Part shown: piece after piece, positions 55,082-64,000 of the stretch
Numbering within the stretch: position 1 is the first letter of the stretch
How the letters are laid out: each line of letters begins with the position of its first letter
DNA from: Periconia sp. R9002
Lineage: Eukaryota; Ascomycota; Dothideomycetes; Pleosporales; Periconiaceae
Reading direction: 5' to 3'
Length of the DNA: 64,000 nt
Assembly (NCBI GenBank): GCA_023627715.1
Contig: JAMAHW010000075.1
Span: 1-64,000, forward strand
Made by a program: the position numbers and the translations under genes
The notes under the pieces: generated by a model
Seen by the model: the letters and a program-made list of their open reading frames with translations, nothing else
Told to the model about the DNA's origin: nothing
Database searches by the model: none

Positions 55082-56009
55082 TGATACTGATAATGGAATA
55101 AAAGGAGTTGGACAATGCGGAAGACTACATAGGCAATTCGAAAGTAGACAGATTTGATATTAGTATTATCTTAGGGTTGCCATTTGTTATCACAATATGG
55201 TGTCCCGTATTAAGCTGCAACCCCGCAGCTGTGCAACTTGACGGTGAAGCTGAGGGGGAAAGGCTCGTAACGAATCAGAACAAAACGGCTAAAAAGCATA
55301 TCTACGAGGTCTTATCTCTGAAGGTTCTCCCAAATACGATTAGTCATGTGGCTGTTCAGTCACCCTGTATACGAACCTGGACTGCCCTACCGTGTAGATA
55401 CCGCAAGGATTCGAATATTCTGTGACAATCAATGATGTTTCTGTGATGTTTTCCGGTACGAACCTAGGATAAGAACGTTCCTGGGTCATTTCTTGTACTC
55501 AACAAAGCCACCCCCAATCTCTTCAATGCTAGTGTTTATTGAATTGATATGTACAAGTACACATGTACAAACATTGAGATTCCGGAACGCTTTCGGTCCG
55601 ACGTAAATGAGCCAATCGGAGGCCAGAAAGGCCGGACCAATAGAATTCCTACATATCAATCAAATGTATTAGAGCCGTAATTGCGTCACACGCCATAAGG
55701 AAGATAATTTGTGCGCAGCTCGAAGTCAACTGGATGTGTCTTGAACCCCTTATAATCAAGTTGAATAAGAACTACGTCGAGTTTGATGGAATGTGCGAAA
55801 CAATATCATGTGATTCACTCACACTGTTAGACGAATGATCTTGCTCATATTTGATAGCTCGGGGATGCTACTGCGTTCCAGACGGCGAATGCATACATGT
55901 CTGGTCTGTTCCTTGTGTTTGTGTTATGAATCAGAACTAAGAAGTATCGAAATTTTTTACAACCAGGTAGAAATTGAAATTTTGTTGCTGGAAGGAAAGG
56001 CGTGGTCGG
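55082..56009. other. promoter of the P450 and 3' flank of the regulator
   Basis: No supported gene. The frame at 55108-55425 is motif-free. Confidence 0.5.
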
Positions 56010-58486
56010 CTACATAGGTTCAGCGCCGCCTTCATACAACCAAGCCATGTCCAGAAATTCCGTAAGTGTATCCGGGTACAGTAAATCCAACTGAATCGCA
56101 TTCGGGTCCGACTCCGCATTTGCGTAAGAATTTATCACACCCTCCTGTCCCGCCATGCCGATAGGTGCGGAGTTTAGTGCGGAGCTATCTACAGCAGAAT
56201 TGGATTGTGGAAGCGATGTCGCTATCAGGTAAGTGTCATCATGCCCAGTCTGAGCGGATACGAAGCTTGCATTATTATCTGACATGATAAGGGCGGACCC
56301 AGAAGCAGAAGATCGATGACGATGAACCGAGCGCGAACTGGTTGCCGTGAGCGTCGGCGACATGAGCTGCGGCGGAAAACTAGGTGCTCCGTTGTTTGGA
56401 GCATATGCAAATTTCTTGCGCCACTGCCAAAGACCATCGAGAGTAATACTGAAGAAAAGGCGCGACTTCAATTTAATCTGTGGGGGGTGTGGGGTTTGGT
56501 GGTGGAGTTCGAAGTGAATGACCCAAAGTTGGGGCAACACCTTTGTGGCGCGACCGGACATGTCATTATCTTGGACGCAGGATTGTTTGGCTATGGATAT
56601 GCAAGCGTTGAAGATGGCTTTCCCTCGGGTGTAATCAACGAGGGTGGCGTAGCTGGAGTGGCAGACTTTAGATATTGAAATTGCGGCGGTGATGCAGACG
56701 CGGAGTAGGACGGAAGGTAACTCCTGCGCGGAAATGCTGAAGGCTTGCTCTTTCTCAATAAATTGCAGGGCGGTTTCATATGCTTTCATAATACCGTCTC
56801 TACGTAGAGATGTTTCCTCGTCCTCGAAGATCCAGTATGCTCGAAGCTGTAGAGCAGCGCTATAAAGGAGCAATCGGGTCCAATCTACTTCTGATTAGTG
56901 TTTGAAACGTAAAATGAGGATCAAGTCAAATCACCAGAGATATCGTCACCTAGGATGTTTTCAAGTGTTTGCAGATCAACCTCCAACAGCTTCAACAATG
57001 AAGTCCTCGAGACTTGAGCCACCGATGCTGTAGATGTTTCCACGTCAGACATGGCTGAATGGACCTTGTTGCAATACATTTGTATTAAAAGTGATTGATG
57101 AAGTGCTTTGGGCAACGCGAAAGGATTCGAAGCGGTCGACGCCTGTTCGATTATTCGATCAGATGTTATGAATGGTGGGTGCCCATTGGCTACGGCGACA
57201 CTGTACTGGTCGTTTGGCATTAGCTTACAGACAGAAGCAAATATTGGTGTTCATATTCTAATGTGGACGTACCCTTCTATAGCAATATAGACACAGCACC
57301 ATACTCTGACTGCTTCTCGGATCTCCTGTGTCCCCAAAGAGAGACGGATGCGAGAGTAGTGACTAAGTACATCTGGTCGATGTAGACCGGCATGCATTGC
57401 AGCTGATTTTAAAATGCCGGCCAGCATGAAAGTACTGTCTATTGGCATTGATGACTCTGGGAATGGCCATACACAAAGTATTGCCATAGCTTGTAATGCA
57501 GGTAGTGTGTGGGGAACGGTAGCGACATTTGACCAGAGCAAACTTTTCAGTGCGGGCAGTAGCGACGGGAGTACCGAAAAATCAGAATTATCATGGCGAG
57601 CAGCGGTAAAGATGATCGTCCAGAAAAGGAATGGACAGGCTTTGTAGACGGCATCGGGGACGATGTTGGGGGGAAGGATGGGAAAAAGAGGATGATAGTG
57701 TGTAAAATAGCTGCGAGTGGTTGGTATCAGGTCCTCATGGGTGGCTATACAAGTTCACGATCAGTACTTACGTTCTAAAATAAAGCTGTATTTGCTGGGG
57801 TTCCAGTGTGACTGAATCGACTGATCGTGTGACCATGGTCGAATAACTTTGTTGGTTAAATTCATTTCCACCTTCATCTTGGTTATAGGTACGCGTCAAA
57901 CCCATACCGGTGCTATCTGGTGATGTTGTGCTTCGCGACGGCTGCGTGGAAGTGGAAACCGAAGCAGCAGATGGAGATGGTTGTTGTTGCAACATAGGAG
58001 GAATATCATTTGTAGCAACATGAGTATTGGTGTTAGAAGCTGCTCTTGTTGAGCTGAGTGGCTTGACATGATCGTCCAAATCAATCAACGTTCTGATTTT
58101 ATCGTGTGAGAATTGTTCGACTACATGGACCGGGAATAATGACATGGACTGGGAATAACGACTTACGTTTTGTTACTGACGCGTTCGTACTGCGCGTCCA
58201 TTGTGCAAGAATATGACTGCTCAACACATCGATGACAAGGCTGGCCCTGGCCATTTGAAGGTACACACCGGAGCTGCATGGTTCGGGTCAAATGTGCGAA
58301 AAATTATTGAGATTGAAGCCCAACCTTAGACTGTCTACAACGTTGGCACGCGATCCGTCTCCGCTTTGCAGGGTGGTGAGGCGTAGTGTCATCATGGTTG
58401 TTGGTTATGTTTGTATTTGTGTTTGTTGTACCCGGTGGTCGGGGTGCTAACGCTCGCGACGAGAAAATACGAGTCGTTTGGCGCAT
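56010..58486 (-). CDS. Zn2Cys6 (Gal4-type) transcription factor
   Basis: Exons 58325-58486, 58167-58273, 57772-58092, 57274-57710 (right edge of the donor within one base), 56935-57200 and 56010-56890 give about 724 residues. Splicing of the first intron completes the binuclear zinc cluster: CQRCRQSKLRC, nine residues, then CHRCVEQSYSC, preceded by the basic stretch AKRRRIA. A Ser/Gln-rich linker follows. The fungal-specific middle homology region starts at TYFTHYHPLFPIL and VYKACPFLFWTIIFTAARHD. The C-terminal activation region is Ser/Asn-rich and acidic (DLLYPDTLTEFLDMAWLY, an aromatic-acidic motif). Target genes are unknown. Neighbouring P450 and lyase/hydro-lyase genes are candidates, and it could equally regulate the RiPP-like cluster. 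Confidence 0.85.
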
Positions 58487-58778
58487 TGTGGAATACAATG
58501 AGAAAGAGAATGGTTGACAAGAGCAATGATGCGACTCGAGATAGTGGCATGCACAGTATTGTGGGGTCACGGCTTTACGGCCGCGCGGCTAAGGTAAAAC
58601 CGACGTAGGGTTTAGCGACATTACGTAGCATCTTTTCCCAGTGTTGCTACTACAACAGACACCTCACCATTTTCACTGAAGCCACGGCGTATCCATGTGC
58701 GTTGAGTTGAAGTTCGTGATATAGCCAGATCACTATCAAATTGACGGAAGTGTCGCAAAGCAACTGCAACACGAGAAC

Positions 58779-59780
58779 TTACACATTTGAGTAAGCTTTA
58801 CCTCCAGCTCGCTTGTCAAGCTCTATACATTCTTGAAGCCCACAAAGCGTGAAGAAGTCTCTAGGAGAGGTGCCCGGAGGAATCTTTGTCGCGCCCGTAC
58901 TCATCAATTCTGAAACAGCTGCCGCACAACTCTGCTGTACAGCAAACAGCATGCACCCAGGATGTATAATGATTTTGAACCCCGCCTCTTTGGCCTCTTT
59001 TGCCGTGAGATTTGGCGTCACACCCCCAGGCACCATGTTGAGTAGCACTGGCATCGGCGCCAACTTTTCACAGACCATCTTGCACTGCTCGACATCCGTA
59101 GGACCTTCCAGAAACCCAACATCTGCCCCAACTTGGATAGCTTTCTGCAGCCTTTCTAACGCGTCATCGAACCCATTGGTCTGAAGTGCGTCCGTCCGCG
59201 CTATCAACACAATATCTCCAGCTTCACCCAAAGCTTCTTTCATCTCTTCCCTCGCTATCACAGCTGCACGGATCCTGGAGATAAAAGTATCTTGGTCAAC
59301 TACTTCTTTGCCGAAAAGGTGCCCGCAGCGCTTCGAAACTACTTGGTCTTCTAGATGCAAGCCCGCCACACCGCCCGCAATGTATGATTTAACAGTGCGG
59401 GAGATCATGAGGGGTCCGCCATAGCCTGTATCTGCGTCCGCGATCAATGGAATCGTTCTATCGAGTGATGCGATCATGGCCGCGTTGACCGCCATATCGT
59501 TCATCGTCACGACGCCGAGATCAGGCATCCCAAGCCGTGAAGCTGCAGTGCCTGCACCAGTCTCTATCAAGTCAGCATTTGGCGAACACTTGCTGTTTTG
59601 GAAAGTGATGCGCACCATGTAGAGGCACTCAAACCCCTCTCTCAACGCAACTCGAGCAGTGATCCCGTCGTAAACACCCGGGCAGACAGTGATGTGGTCC
59701 TCTCGACTAAGGAGCTCTCGCAGTCGAGCAGCAGCCGCTAGGGGGACTAGCGTATTCGTTCCATTCCTGTCGTCATACAT
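58779..59780 (-). CDS. isocitrate lyase / PEP mutase family lyase (methylisocitrate- or alkylmalate-lyase-like)
   Basis: Exons 59616-59780 and 58779-59561 give 315 residues. The 54-nt intron (GTGCGC..GATAGAG) is in frame with no stop, so it would be translated in a naive call. Its removal restores ECLYMTGAGTAASRLGMPDLG, the family's standard text. Motifs: PGVYDGITARVA, metal-binding DADTGYGGP, HLEDQV, and the catalytic-Cys loop KRCGHLFGKEVV. RTDAL and FLEGPTD are also present. The superfamily cleaves C-C bonds of 2-methylisocitrate, 2,3-dimethylmalate, oxaloacetate and similar acids to pyruvate or glyoxylate plus an acid. A lysine/arginine-rich KRCGH loop points to a lyase, not a phosphonomutase. 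It is divergent from an aconitase-family gene across 487 bp, which strengthens a pathway link. Confidence 0.88.
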   Translation of the reverse strand: MYDDRNGTNTLVPLAAAARLRELLSREDHITVCPGVYDGITARVALREGFECLYMVRITFQNSKCSPNADLIETGAGTAASRLGMPDLGVVTMNDMAVNAAMIASLDRTIPLIADADTGYGGPLMISRTVKSYIAGGVAGLHLEDQVVSKRCGHLFGKEVVDQDTFISRIRAAVIAREEMKEALGEAGDIVLIARTDALQTNGFDDALERLQKAIQVGADVGFLEGPTDVEQCKMVCEKLAPMPVLLNMVPGGVTPNLTAKEAKEAGFKIIIHPGCMLFAVQQSCAAAVSELMSTGATKIPPGTSPRDFFTLCGLQECIELDKRAGGKAYSNV

Positions 59781-60267
59781 TGTTTGTGGGTGTAGAAGCA
59801 ATAGACGTGCTGATGATATGCAAAATGCTTGGACACGAATTGCATTGATGTTAAAGCAGGAAAGTGATAAAAACCGTCGACTTTCAGAATCTTTCAAAGG
59901 AGATCATGCGACCAGATTGGGAGATTTTAACGGCCTCCGATGAAAGTATTATTGCCCCGAGGTAAGTGATGGTAGTCAATTATATATGTATCGATCGCAG
60001 CACAGATTGGCTCTGCAAGAACGACTCCGATTGGTCGAAATCCAACTCCCCGATTGGCTCCACCCGCACCACGAGGCCGAAGTGCCACTCCCGATTACTC
60101 CACGTTCTGAGGAAAAACAAGCTTCAAAAGCGGCGGTTACAACATCATGCTTTATTGAGTGATGATTGTATTTAAGGTGCTGTCTTCGTCTTCTCGGTGT
60201 CATTTCATTCGGCGATCAATCTCCTCTACGACACTTAGCAACATCGTTGGCCTAATATTCATTAAGA
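59781..60267. promoter_or_regulatory. divergent promoter, lyase / aconitase-family hydro-lyase
   Basis: 487 bp between divergent start codons with several CCAAT-type boxes (ATTGG on the plus strand near 60031-60059). No coding potential of its own. It likely co-regulates the two enzymes. Confidence 0.55.
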
Positions 60268-62871
60268 ATGCCTATCAATATGAAGGAAAGGAACCCGAAA
60301 GAGATTTCTCTAAAAACTTTGCTTCTGGAAGTGAGGTCAATTGATGTATACGGTAAGAACATTTCCTTTTGAATGATACGGTTGCATTCTAGCTGATGAA
60401 CGCTCACAGACAGTCCATACCCTGGCGTCGGACTCCTTCAACTGCAACAACTCGCCCAGCATCTACACAAGAATGGACACATCCGCGAAGCCGATGCACT
60501 TATTGAAACATATCAGCATTGCAAGACTGACCCGGATTTCGGCGGTCTTGGTCTCTCCGACGATACTTCCCTTGACGAATCTCAAGCAAATGAACTTCTT
60601 TTCTACGTGTCAGCTTACCTGGAAACACTCAACTACCAAGATCGCAATGCTAAACCTCGAGAACCACTGCACGAACGCCCGCATAGTCGGCGCGCACTGA
60701 CACTCGCCGAGAAAATCTTCGCGGCACACGATGTCTCGGGTAAAGGTGAGGTTAAACCAGGCGACGTGATCAGATTAGACGTAGACTGGGTGATCGCATC
60801 CGAGCTCTCGTGGGCCGCCATGGAGAAAACATACGAGTCTTTGGGAGCGCCTGGTATCTTCCGTAACGATCGCCTCTGGATCGCTGGGGATCACGTGGTG
60901 GACCCTCGCGTTATGGACCATCCTAGGATCAAGCCGCTAATCGATGCCAGCGAGAGGGCGAAGCGCGTGTTCAAGATGACAGAGAATCAGGGAATGAATT
61001 ACACGATTATGCATACCGAGTTCTGTAGGGAGAGAGCACAGCCGGGGATGTTAGTTATCGGGTCAGACAGCCATACCTGCTCCGCAGGAAGTGTGTCATG
61101 TCTTGCAATTGGGTTGGGTGTTGCAGATGTGACGCTGCCACTTGTAACGGGCGAAACCTGGATCAAAGTGCCTGAGACGGTCGAAATTCGCTTCATTAAC
61201 GAACCGCGACCCGGTGTTGGAGGAAAAGACGTTATTCTCTACATTCTCAAGGAGCTCAAGCGAAACACGGTCGCTGCTGATAGGGTGGTTGAGTACACCG
61301 GGCCTGGACTGCAGAGTCTTTCTTGCGACGCTCGTTTTGCGATCTGCAATATGGCTACGGTATGACAACTTTCTGCGTACCTGTTTTGAGCCATACTTAT
61401 GATCGAAAAGGAATTCGGCGCTGTTACGGGCATTTGTGTCCCAGATGATATCACGAAATCTTTCATTGACAAAAGAAAAAATCCGAAGCACAAAAGGCTC
61501 GCTCATTACTATCGACCCGATACTGACGCCCACTACGCTGAGAGTCACATTATCGATCTACACGAGGTCGAACCGTCTGTCGCGCGCTACCCCAGCCCTG
61601 ACGATGTAGTCCCCGTTGCAACAGTTGCGGGTACCAAACTTGATGGATGCTTTATTGGTGCGTGCACAACCGCGCGAGAAGATCTGGTTCTCGCAGCGCT
61701 AGTCCTCGAAGCTGGCCTCGGCCAAGGTCTGAAGCCAGTCGATCATGGCAAGCGGAAAGTTGTTCCAGGCTCAAGGCCTATCCTTCATGACCTACGCAAG
61801 CTTGGCCTCATCGATATCTTTGAACAAGCTAAGTTTGAGATCGGCGTCCCAAGTTGCAGTTATTGTGTTGGCATGTCGGCGGACAAGGCCGGGAAGGGTG
61901 AAGTTTGGCTCAGTAGCCAGAACAGGAACTTCGAAAATCGCATGGGGCCAGGTAAGCTACCCAAGTGACCGTCGTATTACCTTCATGCGTACTAACCTAT
62001 CTTTCAAGGTGCGATTGGTAGCATCACATCAGCCGTCACAGTGGCTGCAAGCAGTTTTGATATGAGCATCACAGACCCGACACCACTGATCGACAAAATC
62101 GACCAGCACCGACTCCATGACTTACTGGGTATCGATCTTTCCGTGAAATCCCATATTCAATATGTGGAGCCATCCGCCAGAGGCGATATACCAGCCGAAT
62201 CCGCGGCAAAGCAAAACGCAGCAAAGAAATCATCGCCAGACCCTCACACATCAGATGATGAAACTCCTCGATATAGTACTAGCCACACGAGTATAAATGG
62301 CAAAGTGCAGACCCTTGGAGACTTCATCGACACCGACGCGCTCGCTCCCGCAGAGGCCCTTATCGGCAATCTCTCAGCCGAAGAACTCGGCCAATACTGT
62401 CTCTATCATACCCATCCATCTTTCCGTCAACGCGTCAAAGACGGCCTCAATGTCATAGTCGCAGGCAAAGCCTTTGGAGTCGGATCTTCACGTGAGAACG
62501 CTGTCACGGCTCTGATGGGAGCAGGCGTCCAATGCGTCATTGCACGATCGTTTGCATTTATATATTCTCGAAACCAGCCGAATTTAGGACTGCTCGGGAT
62601 TGTGATGGAGGATGAGAAATTTTACGAGGTTGCGGTCGATGGGGCGGAAATTGAGATTGCAATAGAGGAGAGGTTGGTTAGAGTGGGGGGCCAGGAATTT
62701 CTATTTGCGTTGAGCGACCTGGAGATGAGGCTTTGGAAGCAGGGTGGGATGAGTCCCTCTTTTGCAAAGTGGGGGAAAAAGATTTTGGAGCGTGTTACGG
62801 CCCCTAGTAAGAACGTGGATGCACAGGCAAGACTGGAGATATCGGCCGAGGAACAGAAGATGGCATGGTAA
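60268..62871 (+). CDS. aconitase-family hydro-lyase, fused LeuC-LeuD type
   Basis: Exons 60268-60352, 60410-61359, 61411-61951 and 62009-62871 give 812 residues. The [4Fe-4S] ligands lie in SDSHTCSAG (about 248) and SCSYC (about 493). The aconitase signatures [22 protein letters not shown] and [20 protein letters not shown] are present. The C-terminal swivelling domain (about 600-760) carries [13 protein letters not shown], the conserved SSRE(H/N)A. Large and small subunit regions are joined in one chain as in fungal isopropylmalate isomerase and homoaconitase. The sequence looks divergent from the usual Leu1, with an added N-terminal stretch of about 90 residues and an Asp/Ser/Lys-rich interdomain linker. 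Beside a methylisocitrate-lyase-like enzyme it may hydrate or isomerise an alkylmaleate, methylcitrate or similar acid. The exact substrate is open. Confidence 0.88.
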
Positions 62872-63068
62872 CATGGTGAAAATTGATCAATTGAGAAGAA
62901 ATGTGGTTTGGGTGATGGTTTTTCAAGGTGGTCATCACTCCGACGACTTCAAACTCATTCGTTAAAACAGGAATAACTTGAGCATTTCATTGCTTTCCAG
63001 ATTGCAATTCTGTCACTGCCAGGTAATACTTGTATAATTATTTCTACACATTTAAATTACGAGTTCAA

Positions 63069-64000
63069 TCACGCAGCTACTTGTCCGGTGCGCGCCGCCC
63101 TTGATTGCTGGATGCTATCGACATTGGACCGGTGGACCTCTTCGTACTGCGCGAAGTAGATCAAGCTGCCATTACTTACATCCGCTGCCACCACCTCCTC
63201 CAACGTCTTGTCCCAAGCGGCCGGTCTTTGTACAGGCTCGTCCACTGCCCGAATGTATCTCAACGTGGCATCAATAAATGTAGCATCGTACCCTCCGGCT
63301 GCAATACGGTCCGGGCTTCCATGAGCCGGCAGTATCTTTGCAATAGGAAGCTGCGCCATTCGCTCAAGCTCTTGCTGATGCGTGGGCAAGCTATCAGCGT
63401 CCGCAATGAAGGTAGCTGTGTCTTCCAAAGTATCACCCGCGAATAGTATCCTGTCCTGCGGAAGAAAAAGAATGGTACCATCTGGAGTGTGGATGTTGAA
63501 ATTGTGCAGTTCAACGGTGCGATTGCCCACTTGCAGCGTCATGTTTTTATCATAAAGCACAGTAGGTAGCACCGCTTGAATTGGTGGATCATCTCTTGCC
63601 AAGGCAGCTGTATTCTTTCTGATGGTCGCCTCCGTCTGTTTCTGGCCCACTATCGTCGTTTTATTTCCAGCGAGCGCCACTGCGCCCGCTATGTGATCAT
63701 TGTGGAAATGACTGTACACTGTCGCGATCTTCGTCGCGCCTAAACTTCGCACATGATCCAGCATGAATGCCGCGTGCTCGGGTGTAATCGCTGCATCAAA
63801 AAGAAGCGCTTCAGGCCCGCTCACGATGCTATATGTGGCCACACCTAGCGTGAAGGCGCCGTCGTCCAGCCAATTGGGGGCCGCGGAATGGAAGCGCTCG
63901 CCCGTGCGGCCATCGTAGTAGGCGAAGATTCCGGGGTAAGGCTGAACTGTACGAAGAGATGACAGAGGGTCAGCCCCCGGTGGACGAACATTTTGCCTTT
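63069..64000 (-). CDS. metallo-beta-lactamase-fold hydrolase, 5' end beyond the window
   Basis: The open frame runs without a stop from the edge of the window to the TGA-side end at 63069 (about 310 codons visible), so the start codon lies outside or in an upstream exon. Visible features: an N-terminal segment PYPGIFAYYDGRTGERFH, the strand GPEALLFDAAIT, the metal-binding HFHNDHIAG (HxHxDH), a later aspartate in LFAGDTLEDTA, and a third His in ILPAHGSPDR. All expected zinc ligands for this fold are there. Members range from glyoxalase-II-like thioesterases to lactonases and quinone-linked hydrolases. The nearby lyase and hydro-lyase genes make a thioester or lactone hydrolase a reasonable guess only. 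Confidence 0.82.
   Translation of the reverse strand, partial: RQNVRPPGADPLSSLRTVQPYPGIFAYYDGRTGERFHSAAPNWLDDGAFTLGVATYSIVSGPEALLFDAAITPEHAAFMLDHVRSLGATKIATVYSHFHNDHIAGAVALAGNKTTIVGQKQTEATIRKNTAALARDDPPIQAVLPTVLYDKNMTLQVGNRTVELHNFNIHTPDGTILFLPQDRILFAGDTLEDTATFIADADSLPTHQQELERMAQLPIAKILPAHGSPDRIAAGGYDATFIDATLRYIRAVDEPVQRPAAWDKTLEEVVAADVSNGSLIYFAQYEEVHRSNVDSIQQSRAARTGQVAA

Overview
The window is nuclear DNA of a filamentous ascomycete (Pezizomycotina). Genes carry short 47-90 nt GT-AG introns with CTNAY branch sites. Typical families are present: HET domain, PTH11-type rhodopsin-like, UstYa/DUF3328, Zn2Cys6, GMC and VPS8. Class level (Dothideomycetes or Leotiomycetes) cannot be settled from the sequence alone. 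I rebuilt exon structures by hand from splice signals and reading-frame continuity.

Layout. 1-12 kb: a GH72-like membrane protein without the usual catalytic glutamates, an F-box-like protein, a minisatellite, a MITE-like element, a secreted epoxide-hydrolase-like protein and a HET protein. 13-21 kb: a secreted AIM6-like phosphodiesterase with an extra N-terminal domain, VPS8 and a GPALPP/DUF3752 protein. 21-28 kb: a GMC oxidoreductase and a divergent pair of unrecognised proteins. 28-40 kb: a PHO89-type phosphate permease, a 176-residue orphan protein, an AIF-like flavoprotein, phenylalanine ammonia-lyase, a rhodopsin-like membrane protein and an alpha/beta hydrolase.

42.3-50.2 kb is the most interesting region. 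A 79-residue secreted precursor (42289-42578, minus) holds five perfect copies of VAYPESY separated by Kex2 (KR) sites. Beside it are two UstYa-type proteins with the HxxHC pair, a cytochrome P450, a class I methyltransferase and an O-methyltransferase. This is the layout of a dikaritin-type fungal RiPP cluster (ustiloxin, phomopsin, asperipin). I do not recognise the Tyr-Pro-Glu-Ser-Tyr core among the published ones.

51-64 kb: a J-domain/zinc-ribbon protein, another P450, a Zn2Cys6 regulator, then a divergent pair encoding an isocitrate-lyase/PEP-mutase-family enzyme and a fused aconitase-family hydro-lyase, followed by a metallo-beta-lactamase-fold enzyme cut by the window edge. The last three suggest a small pathway for an (alkyl)malate- or tricarboxylate-like acid.
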